From positions 124,001-188,000 of the forward strand of contig NZ_CANMBJ010000006.1 in assembly GCF_947496075.1 (NCBI RefSeq): a stretch of 64,000 bases of DNA, in the 5' to 3' direction. This document shows positions 1 through 8,409 of this stretch, piece by piece; position 1 is the stretch's first letter; every line of letters begins with the position of its first letter. Made by a program: the position numbers and the translations under genes. The DNA comes from an uncultured Tateyamaria sp. GTDB lineage: Bacteria; Pseudomonadota; Alphaproteobacteria; Rhodobacterales; Rhodobacteraceae. Below the pieces are notes generated by a model. It worked only from the letters and a program-made list of their open reading frames with translations, was not told where the DNA came from and searched no databases.

Positions 1-255
1 CGCCTCAGCCTACCGGTCAGCGCCGAACCATATATCTGGGATGGCCTGGACTCGGATGGAACGGCTCTTCCACATGGCGAGTACTCCTTCCAGGTCGAAA
101 GCGTCGCAAATGGAGAGGTTCTGTTGACAGAACCAGCACTGGCTTACAATCGCGTGACCGAGGCGCGCATCGAAAATGGATCAACCCTGTTGGTGCTTGA
201 AAGTGGATACATGGTACATGCCAATAATGTGACGGGGCTGCGAGAAGCGTCCTAG
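1..255 (+). CDS. flgD: Flagellar hook assembly protein FlgD, C-terminal part (5' end outside window)
   Basis: Frame 1 is open from the window edge to TAG at 253-255 and gives the last 84 residues of a protein. FlgD is the cap that guides polymerisation of the flagellar hook and leaves before the filament is built. The visible part contains a W-D-G-x-D-S-D-G turn followed by L-P-H-G-E-Y, which is the signature of the FlgD C-terminal Ig-like/Tudor domain, then beta strands ending N-V-T-G-L. The stop overlaps the TAG of the convergent oxidoreductase gene within the palindrome CTAG. The rest of the flagellar cluster presumably lies to the left. Assignment rests on this C-terminal domain only. Confidence 0.85.
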   Translation, partial: RLSLPVSAEPYIWDGLDSDGTALPHGEYSFQVESVANGEVLLTEPALAYNRVTEARIENGSTLLVLESGYMVHANNVTGLREAS

Positions 256-1571
256 GGCAACGCGTCGCTTATTCTGAACCCGGTATAGACACTCGGCATG
301 ATGAGACGACGAAAGCGACCAAAGGGAAAGCGCGTGGCGGCAGTAGACATGACATCCGGGTAGTGATCTGGACGTTTGCCGCTTGCTAGAGCCGCCAGAA
401 CATGGCCAGCATACGTGCCCATTGCTACGCCATTGCCGTGATATGCAAACCCGGCCAGCACGCCTGACATTCCAGGTACTGCCCCTACAAACGGCACGCG
501 ATCTCGCGTCAAGCAGACAAGTCCCGACCATGCATGCGTGATGTCAACATCAGACCACGCCGGGAACATGGAATGAAAGTGACGCATCACGGAAGAACGC
601 GCTGCTGTTTCTGCCTTGCGGCCCGAGAGCAACCCACCGCGCATTCCGAATAGAAACCGCCGATCCGGCATCAAACGGAAGTAATGGAGCAGGCTCCGCG
701 TATCATACGCCATCTGATCGCTCGACCATCCCTGTCGCTGCAGGTCTTCATCGGTCAACGGGCGCGTTACGACAACAGTTGATTGAGCGGGCATGTAGCG
801 TGCGGCCATCCAAGCTGGGACGTCTTCGCTCGAATAGCCATTGGTTGCGACGACTATCTGTTCAGCACAGACGGCACCGTTCGGAGTTTTGATTGCTCCG
901 GACGTGATGCTCAGAGCCGGGCTGTTATCGTGGATCGCGACACCCAACTCGAGACACGCATCTATCAACCCATCAAGCAACTTCCGTGGGTTCAAGCCAA
1001 ACCCAATCGGGATTGTAAGCGCACCGTGAAAGGGGCCAGACAAACCAGCTGAGGCCAAATCTGAAGGAGGCAGAATGTCGGCTTCGACCCCATAGTTTTC
1101 GTAAGCGGCACGTGCTTCCCCTTCGAAATTTTCAAAGGCGCGGGGCCTGTGGGCAAGACATGTTTCGCCGTGCGAATGCCGATCCACATCTATCGACAGA
1201 TCGTCAATCAGCTGTTCAACCAGCTCAACAGCAACCCGCTCTGTGGTCCGCCACGCCCGCCTCGCTGAATAACCATATCGCTGATCCAATGTCGCATCCG
1301 AACGCATGCTGCCACCCAGGCAGCAAAATCCACCGTTGCGCCCTGACGCGCCCCAGCCGGCCGCGATTGCATCCAGAACAACAACCCGCGCACCGCGCCG
1401 TGCAAGATGCAACGCTGCAGAAAGGCCGGTGAAGCCAGCCCCGACAATGGCGACATCATATTTGGCATCACCCAACAACGCGGGTCGCGCCGTTGCTTGG
1501 GCCGTTTCATCCCACCAGCATCCATCCCTTGGTCCAGATGCGTAGGCATATTTTGAAAAAATGCGCCTCAT
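252..1571 (-). CDS. FAD-dependent amine oxidoreductase (DAO family, gamma-glutamylputrescine oxidase-like)
   Basis: A 439-residue flavoprotein. The dinucleotide-binding motif G-A-G-F-T-G lies at residues 44-49, after a W-W-D-E-T segment typical of PuuB/OrdL proteins. Near residues 375-395 there is a G-F-x-Y-H-G-N-G-V block that closes the FAD site in D-amino-acid-oxidase-fold enzymes. Members oxidise amines such as gamma-glutamylputrescine or other secondary amines. It is the last gene of the minus-strand transporter operon; its ATG (1571-1569) overlaps the TGA of the upstream permease (ATGA). Downstream of a polyamine-type transporter, oxidation of the imported amine is the natural inference. 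The exact substrate cannot be read from sequence. No gamma-glutamylputrescine synthetase is visible here, so the PuuB label is a family name only. Confidence 0.88.
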   Translation of the reverse strand: MRRIFSKYAYASGPRDGCWWDETAQATARPALLGDAKYDVAIVGAGFTGLSAALHLARRGARVVVLDAIAAGWGASGRNGGFCCLGGSMRSDATLDQRYGYSARRAWRTTERVAVELVEQLIDDLSIDVDRHSHGETCLAHRPRAFENFEGEARAAYENYGVEADILPPSDLASAGLSGPFHGALTIPIGFGLNPRKLLDGLIDACLELGVAIHDNSPALSITSGAIKTPNGAVCAEQIVVATNGYSSEDVPAWMAARYMPAQSTVVVTRPLTDEDLQRQGWSSDQMAYDTRSLLHYFRLMPDRRFLFGMRGGLLSGRKAETAARSSVMRHFHSMFPAWSDVDITHAWSGLVCLTRDRVPFVGAVPGMSGVLAGFAYHGNGVAMGTYAGHVLAALASGKRPDHYPDVMSTAATRFPFGRFRRLIMPSVYTGFRISDALP

Positions 1572-2386
1572 GCAGCGCGAGCAGCCGCCTGTTCGTCCCG
1601 CTTTGCCCGCACTGCCGCCTGTTTTGATGCCAACGATGCTGCGATTACGCCGACCGTGACCAATCCAATAAGAATGGTGCTAAGGGCGTTGATCTCAGGG
1701 CTGACACCAAGCCGTACGGACGACCATATCTTCATCGGGAGGGTCGTGGCTGAAGGTCCTGATGTGAAGGAAGCGATGACCAGATCGTCAAGGCTGAGCG
1801 TGAAGGCCAGAAGCCAGCCAGAAATGACGGCAGGCGCGATGATCGGCAATGTCACGAGGCGAAAGGCATCCCAAGGTGACGCCCCAAGATCAAGCGCTGC
1901 TTCCTCAAGCGATCTGTCAAAACTCACCAAGCGCGAAGACACCACGACTGATACAAAGCACATCGAAAACGTTGTATGCGCCAGAACGATGGTCAAAACG
2001 CCCCGATCTAATCCAATCCCGATAAACAGCAGAAGCAGCGACAGACCGGTGATCACCTCGGGCATCACCAACGGCGCATATATCATGCCAGAAAACAGGG
2101 TACGCCCCCAAAATCGTCCGCCGCGCACAAGAACATACGCTGCCATCGTGCCCAGAACTGTGGCAATGGTCGACGAGATGACCGCAACGCGGAGCGTTAC
2201 CCACGCCGCGTCCAGAAAAGCGTCGTTCGACAACAGCTCACCGTACCATTTGGTCGAAAACCCCGCCCAAACCGTGACCAGCTTTGACGCGTTGAAACTG
2301 TAGATCACGAGGATCAGCATCGGCACGTACAGAAACACAAACCCAAGCGTCAGCGACACGACATTGAAGGACGAAAGCCGGTTCAT
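1568..2386 (-). CDS. Polyamine-type ABC transporter permease (PotI/PotC-like)
   Basis: 272 residues from ATG at 2386. The open frame extends further upstream, but that extension lies inside the preceding permease gene and is not hydrophobic; starting at M-N-R-L-S-S-F gives the usual PotI size and an ATGA overlap with the upstream stop. Six hydrophobic segments are visible, and a cytoplasmic EAA loop (E-E-A-A-L-D-L-G-A-S-P-W-D-A-F) that docks on the ATPase. It is one half of the inner-membrane channel, paired with the gene at 2383-3258. The operon order binding protein, ATPase, permease, permease matches potFGHI. Substrate assignment to putrescine or another polyamine is by family and neighbours. 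Confidence 0.93.
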   Translation of the reverse strand: MNRLSSFNVVSLTLGFVFLYVPMLILVIYSFNASKLVTVWAGFSTKWYGELLSNDAFLDAAWVTLRVAVISSTIATVLGTMAAYVLVRGGRFWGRTLFSGMIYAPLVMPEVITGLSLLLLFIGIGLDRGVLTIVLAHTTFSMCFVSVVVSSRLVSFDRSLEEAALDLGASPWDAFRLVTLPIIAPAVISGWLLAFTLSLDDLVIASFTSGPSATTLPMKIWSSVRLGVSPEINALSTILIGLVTVGVIAASLASKQAAVRAKRDEQAAARAA

Positions 2387-3258
2387 CCCTCGGCCTCCAC
2401 CTGTTTCTGTTCGTTCCGCTGAAACAGAACGATGGGTATGATCAGGATCAGCAGGAGGATCACAGCAACCGCAGAAGCCACCGGCCAATCACGGTTTGAG
2501 AAGAACTCTTCGAACAGCACCTTCCCGATCATCAACGTGCCCGAACCACCCAAAAGCGATGGGATCACGAATTCGCCCAGCGCCGGAATAAAGACCAGGA
2601 AACACCCTGCAATGATCCCGTTGCGCGAAAGTGGAATCGTCACCAGCCAGAACGCCTTGATCCGCGAACATCCCAAATCCTCAGCCGCCTCGATCAGCGA
2701 TCCGTCCAGACGGTCGAGCGCGGAATATATCGGCAGGATCATGAAAGGCAGATACGTATAAACGATCCCGATATAGACCGCAGTGTTGGTGTTCAGGATC
2801 GTCAGTGGCGCATCAATGATCCCAATCCACAACAGGAATTGGTTCAAAAAACCTTCGCCCGACAAGATACCGACCCATGCGTAGACGCGAATCAGAAACG
2901 ACGTCCAAAACGGAAGGATCACCAGCATCAGTAGGGTTGGGCGCCACTGTTCTGGTGCGCGGGCCATGGCATAGGCCATGGGATAGCCCACTAGCAGCGT
3001 CAAAAGCATCGAAATCAACGCAATCTGAAGCGAACTGACATAGGCTTTCCAATACAAATCATCTTCGGTCAGAAAGATGAAATTCTCGAAATCCAGTTGC
3101 GACAGCATATTCCAGATGCCGTCTTTGGCGGTGGGCGTGTACGGCGGAATGGCCAGCGCAATATCCGACAATGATATTTTGAAGACCACCGCGAACGGGA
3201 TCAGGAACAGCGCAAAAAGCCACGCATAGGGAACCGCTATGAGAACCGCACGCCTCAT
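2383..3258 (-). CDS. Polyamine-type ABC transporter permease (PotH/PotB-like)
   Basis: 291 residues from ATG at 3258, chosen because M-R-R-A-V-L leads directly into the first membrane segment and the ATG overlaps the TGA of the ATPase gene (ATGA). Six hydrophobic segments and an EAA loop (E-A-A-E-D-L-G-C-S-R-I-K-A-F-W) are visible. It forms the inner-membrane pore with the PotI-like partner. Overlaps on both sides imply translational coupling and fixed stoichiometry of the ATPase and two permeases. Function as an ABC importer permease is firm; the ligand is inferred. Confidence 0.93.
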   Translation of the reverse strand: MRRAVLIAVPYAWLFALFLIPFAVVFKISLSDIALAIPPYTPTAKDGIWNMLSQLDFENFIFLTEDDLYWKAYVSSLQIALISMLLTLLVGYPMAYAMARAPEQWRPTLLMLVILPFWTSFLIRVYAWVGILSGEGFLNQFLLWIGIIDAPLTILNTNTAVYIGIVYTYLPFMILPIYSALDRLDGSLIEAAEDLGCSRIKAFWLVTIPLSRNGIIAGCFLVFIPALGEFVIPSLLGGSGTLMIGKVLFEEFFSNRDWPVASAVAVILLLILIIPIVLFQRNEQKQVEAEG

Positions 3259-4379
3259 TTCGCCAAAAGCACCCCGGCGGTCTTGGTCCAACTCACCCAG
3301 ACCGGGTCTTCCCACGTGAAATCTCTGCGCGAGATGCGGCGCGTGTTGGCCACCTGCGCCTTGATGATGTCACCCGTGGGCAACTCCACGTGATACGTGG
3401 ACAGGTTCCCAAGATAGGCGATGTCCAGAACCTTGCCCTGCACAGCATTGTCGGCCTCAGGTTTGTCCCTGTGGATCGCTACCTTCTCGGGCCGGATTGC
3501 CAGATGGCATGCCTGACCATCAGAAAACGGGCGGGTGCTTGCGGCGACCACCGGTGTCTGTTGTGCGGCCCAGTTGACCTCGTAGGTTTCGTTTTCAATC
3601 GGCTTGGCTTGACCGCGGAGGATGTTCACATCCCCTATGAAATCCGCGACATAGACACTGTTCGGCGCTTCATAGATGCGCTCAGGCGTTGCGACCTGCA
3701 TCACGCGCCCCTCGTCCATGACGGCCACGCGGCTGGCGACGGTCATCGCCTCTTCCTGATCGTGGGTGACAATAACGAAAGTCGTGCCCGTCTTTTCCTG
3801 AATGTCCATCAACTCGAACTGCGTCGCCTCGCGCAGTTTGGCATCAAGCGCACCAAGCGGTTCATCCAGCAAAAGCAGTTTGGGCGCCTTCGCCAGTGAC
3901 CGGGCGAGCGCCACACGCTGGCGTTGCCCACCTGAAATCTGATGCGGTTTACGACGCGCAAACTTTTCAAGCCGCGTCAGCTTCAACATCTCTTCGACTC
4001 GTGCCGCAATAGCCGCCTTGTCATTGCTTTCGCGCCGTAGGCCGAACGCGATGTTGTCCCACACAGAAAGATGCGGAAACAGTGCATAGGACTGGAACAT
4101 CATGTTCACGGCCCGTTTGTTAGCTGGCACACCGGCAATGTCCTGTCCCGCCAGTTCAATGGACCCGTCCGTCAAGTTTTCGAACCCCGCCAGCATCCGC
4201 ATCATTGTCGTCTTGCCGCAGCCCGATGGGCCCAGCAGGGCAAAGAATTCACGTTCAAAGATGTCGAGGGTCAGATCATCGATGGCAATAAAATCACCAA
4301 AGCGCTTCGTGACATTGCGAAACCGGATCAACGGCTTCTCATTCGGGTCGTCCCAGGGGGCGAAAACAGTCTCTGCCAA
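3255..4379 (-). CDS. Polyamine-type ABC transporter ATP-binding protein (PotG/PotA-like)
   Basis: 374 residues. Walker A G-P-S-G-C-G-K-T-T is at residues 50-58, the ABC signature S-G-G-Q-R-Q-R near residue 148, and Walker B L-L-L-L-D-E-P followed by L-G-A-L-D near residue 170. After residue 240 there is a C-terminal regulatory TOBE domain, as in PotG. The protein powers import through the two downstream permeases. It follows the binding-protein gene after a 60-bp gap that holds a strong hairpin, and overlaps the next permease by ATGA. Distinct from the second ATPase at 8410-9510, so the region carries two complete transporters of one family. Confidence 0.94.
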   Translation of the reverse strand: MAETVFAPWDDPNEKPLIRFRNVTKRFGDFIAIDDLTLDIFEREFFALLGPSGCGKTTMMRMLAGFENLTDGSIELAGQDIAGVPANKRAVNMMFQSYALFPHLSVWDNIAFGLRRESNDKAAIAARVEEMLKLTRLEKFARRKPHQISGGQRQRVALARSLAKAPKLLLLDEPLGALDAKLREATQFELMDIQEKTGTTFVIVTHDQEEAMTVASRVAVMDEGRVMQVATPERIYEAPNSVYVADFIGDVNILRGQAKPIENETYEVNWAAQQTPVVAASTRPFSDGQACHLAIRPEKVAIHRDKPEADNAVQGKVLDIAYLGNLSTYHVELPTGDIIKAQVANTRRISRRDFTWEDPVWVSWTKTAGVLLAK

Positions 4380-4403
4380 GGGGAATTCCGTTCAAAAGGA
4401 AAT

Positions 4404-4428
4404 GGGCGCGAGGAGATGCCTCGCGCCC
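4404..4428 (-). promoter_or_regulatory. Intercistronic hairpin after binding-protein gene
   Basis: A perfect 10-bp stem (4404-4413 with 4419-4428) and a 5-base loop sit between the binding-protein stop and the ATPase start. No T-run follows. In ABC importer operons such hairpins commonly protect the 3' end of the binding-protein message so that it outnumbers the membrane parts; that role is inferred here. Confidence 0.65.
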
Positions 4429-4439
4429 GGAAGTCGGCC

Positions 4440-5522
4440 TTAAGTGCCAGACTTGATCTTGGTCCACATACGCGTGACTGTCCGCTGCACGCGGGCCGGA
4501 TACGGTGTGGTGGTGTAAAGGTTCTCGAGCGTCGCCTCGTCCGGGTAGATTGCCGGATCACCAATCACGTCCTCAACCAAAAACTCTTGCGAGGCTGCGT
4601 TGCCGTTGGCGTAGTACACATAGTTCGAAGCTTGCGCCATGTTCTGCGCGTCCAGAATGAAGTTCAGGAACGCATGCGCACCCTCGGGGTTCGGCGCGTC
4701 GGCAGGGATTGCCATCTGGTCAAACCACATCAGAGCACCCTCGCTCGGCGCATTGTAGGCTACCTCAACCCCGTTCTCAGCTTCGGCAGCGCGGTCACGT
4801 GCCTGCAGGATGTCACCGGACCAACCGAAGGCGACACAGATGTCACCATTCGCCAGCGCGTTGATGTATTCCGAGTTGTGGAATTTCTGCACGTAAGGAC
4901 GCACACCCATCAGGATTGGCTCGGCCTTGGCCAGAACATCCGGATCGTGGCTGTCGGGGTCTTCACCGATGTATTGCAGAGCCGCTGGAACCATCTCGGT
5001 CGGTGCATCCAGGAAATGCACGCCGCAAGCCTGCAGCTTTTCCATGTTCTCGGGCTTAAAGACCAAATCAAGCGATCCCAGCGGCGCATCTTCACCCAGG
5101 ATTTCCTGAACTTTGCCAACATTCACGCCGATGCCGGTGGTGCCCCACATGTAGTTGATGGAATAAGCGTTGTCTGGATCATACTGCACAGTCCGCGCTT
5201 CGACCACGTCCCACAGGTTTTCGGCATTGGGCAGCTTGGAGGCATCCAGTTTCTGGAATGCCCCCGCACTAATCTGGCGCTGCAAGAAGGTGCCCGACGG
5301 CACGACGATGTCATAGCCAGAAGAGCCGGCCAGCATCTTCGTTTCCAAAACCTCGTTGCTGTCAAAGACGTCGTAAACCAGATCAAGCCCGGTCTCTTCT
5401 TCGAATTTCGTCAGCAGGTCTTCGTCGATGTAGTCAGACCAGTTGTAAACGCGCACTTCGTCTGCAAGCGCAGCGCCCGTCAGGGCAAAAGCTGCGACAG
5501 AACTCAGCAGTGTAGTTTTCAT
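4440..5522 (-). CDS. Periplasmic polyamine-binding protein (PotF/PotD-like)
   Basis: 360 residues. Residues 1-20 form a Sec signal peptide ending A-L-A before D-E-V. The mature N terminus has V-Y-N-W-S-D-Y-I-D, the hallmark of PotD/PotF, in which W and D line the polyamine pocket; F-E-E-E-T-G and D-I-V-V-P-S-G follow as expected. It captures the ligand in the periplasm and delivers it to the permeases encoded downstream. It is the first gene of the minus-strand operon. A large upstream gap is shared with the divergent aminotransferase gene at 5673, so the two may be controlled together. Spermidine, putrescine and related diamines cannot be told apart by eye. Confidence 0.93.
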   Translation of the reverse strand: MKTTLLSSVAAFALTGAALADEVRVYNWSDYIDEDLLTKFEEETGLDLVYDVFDSNEVLETKMLAGSSGYDIVVPSGTFLQRQISAGAFQKLDASKLPNAENLWDVVEARTVQYDPDNAYSINYMWGTTGIGVNVGKVQEILGEDAPLGSLDLVFKPENMEKLQACGVHFLDAPTEMVPAALQYIGEDPDSHDPDVLAKAEPILMGVRPYVQKFHNSEYINALANGDICVAFGWSGDILQARDRAAEAENGVEVAYNAPSEGALMWFDQMAIPADAPNPEGAHAFLNFILDAQNMAQASNYVYYANGNAASQEFLVEDVIGDPAIYPDEATLENLYTTTPYPARVQRTVTRMWTKIKSGT

Positions 5523-5672
5523 GGTGTACTCCCCGTATCACGCCCGGTGAGCCCGGGTCAGCGGTTATGAAATCAACTTTTGCTTCATGCGTCCAGCAAG
5601 ATTGCAGATGGCGGATTGACGGCAGGCGCGCTGCCCATATTCTCGGCACGTTGTTCAACACCCGAGGTTTCC

Positions 5673-7070
5673 ATGCCCGCCATCACAAACCACCTGCCCA
5701 CGTCCGAGCTTCAGGCACTGGACGCAGCGCACCACATGCACCCTTTCACCGCAGGGGGCGAGTTGGCTGAAAAAGGCGCGCGGGTCATCACGCGGGCCAA
5801 TGGCGTGTTCCTGCACGACAGCGAAGGGAACGAAATTCTTGATGGGATGGCTGGCCTTTGGTGTGTGAACATCGGCTATGGCCGTACGGAACTTGCAGAT
5901 GTCGCCGCCCGCCAGATGCGCGAACTGCCCTATTACAACACCTTCTTCCAAACGACCCACGTGCCCGCCATTGCGCTGGCCCAGAAGATTGCCGAACTTG
6001 CTCCAGGCGATTTGAACCACGTCTTCTTTGCAGGATCTGGGTCCGAGGCAAACGATACCAACCTACGCATGGTCCGCACCTATTGGGCCATAAAGGGCAA
6101 ATCTGACAAGCAGATCGTGATCAGCCGCAAGAATGCCTATCACGGCTCGTCCGTCGGATCGGGATCGCTGGGTGGCATGACGGCGATGCACGAACAGGGC
6201 GGCCTGCCCATCCCCGGCATCGTTCACATCAACCAGCCCAACTGGTGGTCCGAAGGCGGCGATATGAGCCCTGAGGATTTTGGTCTGTCGCGGGCACAAG
6301 AATTGGAAGCGGCAATTCTTGAACATGGCGAAGACAAGGTTGCCGCTTTTATCGCTGAACCCATCCAGGGTGCGGGCGGTGTCATCATCCCGCCCAGCAC
6401 GTACTGGCCCGAAATACAGCGTATCTGCGACAAATACGAAATCCTGTTAATTGCAGACGAAGTGATCTGCGGTTTTGGTCGGACCGGTAACTGGTTCGGC
6501 TCACAAACCTTGGGGATTAAGCCGCATATCATGACGATCGCCAAGGGGCTTAGCTCGGGCTACCAACCCATCGGCGGGTCGGTGGTCTGTGACGAAGTGG
6601 CAGAGGTGATCGGGTCGGGCGAGTTCAATCACGGCTACACCTATTCCGGTCATCCGGTTGCCGCAGCGGTCGCCCTTGAAAACCTGCGTATCCTCGAGGA
6701 AGAAAATGTGCTCGACCATGTGCGCAATGTCGCAATGCCTGCGCTGCAGCAGATGTGGCATGGGCTGGCCGACCATCCGCTGGTTGGGGAAACCACGATC
6801 ACCGGCATGATGGGATCGCTCGCGCTCACACCGGACAAGGATAGCCGCGCAAAGTTCGCAATGGATGCTGGCACTGCTGGGTTCATGTGTCGCGAACGGT
6901 GCTTTGCAAACAATCTGGTGATGCGCCATGTCTATGACCGAATGGTCATTTCACCACCCCTGATCATCTCACTGGATGAGATTGCAGAGATGGGTCGCCG
7001 GGCACGAACCGCGTTGGACGAGTGCTATGCGCAACTCGTAGACGGCGACATGCTAAAGCCCACCACCTAG
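5673..7070 (+). CDS. Class III aminotransferase (putrescine/diamine-pyruvate transaminase-like)
   Basis: 465 residues from ATG at 5673, preceded by CGAGG; the frame is open further upstream but that part has no family similarity. PLP enzymes of this fold transfer the amino group of putrescine, beta-alanine or similar amines to pyruvate or 2-oxoglutarate. Visible marks are G-S-G-S-E-A-N-D-T near residue 120, D-E-V-I-C-G-F-G-R-T-G before the active site, and the PLP lysine in I-A-K-G-L-S-S-G-Y at about residue 291. It is divergent from the PotF-like operon and convergent (4-bp overlap) with the M24 gene. Context suggests a SpuC-like role in degrading imported diamines. A role in diaminobutyrate metabolism (DoeD-like) is the main alternative. 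Confidence 0.9.
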   Translation: MPAITNHLPTSELQALDAAHHMHPFTAGGELAEKGARVITRANGVFLHDSEGNEILDGMAGLWCVNIGYGRTELADVAARQMRELPYYNTFFQTTHVPAIALAQKIAELAPGDLNHVFFAGSGSEANDTNLRMVRTYWAIKGKSDKQIVISRKNAYHGSSVGSGSLGGMTAMHEQGGLPIPGIVHINQPNWWSEGGDMSPEDFGLSRAQELEAAILEHGEDKVAAFIAEPIQGAGGVIIPPSTYWPEIQRICDKYEILLIADEVICGFGRTGNWFGSQTLGIKPHIMTIAKGLSSGYQPIGGSVVCDEVAEVIGSGEFNHGYTYSGHPVAAAVALENLRILEEENVLDHVRNVAMPALQQMWHGLADHPLVGETTITGMMGSLALTPDKDSRAKFAMDAGTAGFMCRERCFANNLVMRHVYDRMVISPPLIISLDEIAEMGRRARTALDECYAQLVDGDMLKPTT

Positions 7071-8218
7071 TTCTTTACAATCATGCCCCTTGGCCGATCG
7101 CAGAAACATTCTGCGGGTCCACTTTCCGTGATCCGAATGCTTTCTGTGATGGCCAGGCCCCAGCCGTCCATCCACAGGCCTGGCATGAAGTGAAAGGTCA
7201 TGTTCGGCTCAAGCACCGTGTCGTCCTCTGCCCGGAATGAAATGGTGCGTTCGCCCCAATCGGGCGGATAGCTCAATCCAATGGGATACCCGCAGCGCGC
7301 CGTGCGCTCGATCCCAACCTTCTTCAGCGCTCCATTCAAAGCCGCCGCTACGTCCCGCGCCTGATTGCCTGCACGGGCGGCATCAATTCCTGCCTCCAGC
7401 CCCTCAATCACTGCGGCTTCGGCGCGCTTCATCTCGTCCGGTGGGTGCCCAAGGAACACCGATCGACACAATGGCACATGATATCGACGGTAACACCCTG
7501 CAATCTCGAGTGTTGTCGCCTCTCCTGACCGAAACGGATCGCCATTCCATGTGAGATGTGGCGCGGCTGCATCTGCCCCCGATGGCACAAGCGGCACAAT
7601 CGCTGGATAGTCTCCCCAGTCTCCGTCGACGCCCCGGATGGCATCCCGATATGCTTCCGCTACCACCTCATTCTTTGGGATGCCCGGAACGATACGTTGT
7701 GCCATACCGTCAACTACTGCTTCAGAAATGCGTGCCGCCTTGCGCATGAAAGCAATCTCGGCATCCGATTTTACAGCACGACACCAGTTCACGAGCGACG
7801 TGGCATCAACCAACTCAAGCCCTGCGGTTTCAAGCACCGCATATGCTTTGGCAGAGAAATAGTAGTTGTCCATCTCGACTCCAACACGACCAGAGAGACG
7901 GCTAGCAAGGTCTTCCATTGGGTGCCGGGTTGAGGTTTGAATGTAATGTTCGTCATATCCGACCGCGCCACCGTCGCCCATCCAAGTCGTACGCATCGCG
8001 CCCGCCACGTCCTGCAAACGACCCCACCAGATCGGATCGGCATCATGGGTCACGATCACACCCTGATGCACATAAAATGACCACCCATCATAACCCGTCA
8101 ACCATCCCATGTTCGACGGGTCCGTGATCAACAGACAATCCAGATTGGCCTTTGCCATGGCTGTCCGGACCTGCATCAACCGCGCGTGATACTCCCCAAT
8201 GTCAAATGCATATTCCAT
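7067..8218 (-). CDS. M24 (pita-bread) family hydrolase, ectoine hydrolase DoeA/EutD-like
   Basis: 383 residues with an N-terminal creatinase-type domain and a C-terminal pita-bread domain. The segment L-T-G-Y-D-G-W-S-F-Y-V-H-Q near residues 40-52 is the feature I associate with ectoine hydrolase DoeA/EutD, which opens the ectoine ring to N-acetyl-diaminobutyrate. The usual M24 metal ligands are not obvious (for example E-I-A-G-C-Y-R-R-Y-H where metallopeptidases have D and H ligands), in line with the metal-free EutD branch. No doeB deacetylase, doeX regulator or ectoine transporter is adjacent, so it may act on another amide or Xaa-Pro-like substrate. The gene converges on the aminotransferase, sharing four bases. 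Confidence 0.78.
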   Translation of the reverse strand: MEYAFDIGEYHARLMQVRTAMAKANLDCLLITDPSNMGWLTGYDGWSFYVHQGVIVTHDADPIWWGRLQDVAGAMRTTWMGDGGAVGYDEHYIQTSTRHPMEDLASRLSGRVGVEMDNYYFSAKAYAVLETAGLELVDATSLVNWCRAVKSDAEIAFMRKAARISEAVVDGMAQRIVPGIPKNEVVAEAYRDAIRGVDGDWGDYPAIVPLVPSGADAAAPHLTWNGDPFRSGEATTLEIAGCYRRYHVPLCRSVFLGHPPDEMKRAEAAVIEGLEAGIDAARAGNQARDVAAALNGALKKVGIERTARCGYPIGLSYPPDWGERTISFRAEDDTVLEPNMTFHFMPGLWMDGWGLAITESIRITESGPAECFCDRPRGMIVKN

Positions 8219-8315
8219 GATTCCCAGCCATTCCCTGTTTTGATGTCACGGGAACAATGCCCAAAAACGCACAACAGTGCAGTGATTCCGACCGGATTGC
8301 GCTACCAATCGTTGT

Positions 8316-8368
8316 TTTGCGTCATAGTTGGTTGCATTGCGCCATCCACCTCGGTTTAGTTTGCGTCA
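8316..8368. promoter_or_regulatory. Pair of direct repeats upstream of second transporter operon
   Basis: The nonamer TTTGCGTCA occurs at 8316-8324 and again at 8360-8368, 44 bp apart (about four helical turns on one DNA face), in the 191-bp gap between the divergent M24 gene and the ATPase gene. This spacing suits a dimeric or looping regulator. No regulator gene lies beside it, so the binding protein is unknown. Confidence 0.4.
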
Positions 8369-8409
8369 AAGCGGCGACACAAGATCGCCAAAAGAACGGG
8401 GAGCCAGAT

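Noticed and set aside
4071..5570. Long plus-strand open frame of 499 codons
   Set aside because: It lies antisense to the PotG-like and PotF-like genes, whose motifs are clear; it has no recognisable domain.
8219..8409. Riboswitch upstream of second importer
   Set aside because: No recognisable aptamer pattern; only the 9-mer repeats are supported.
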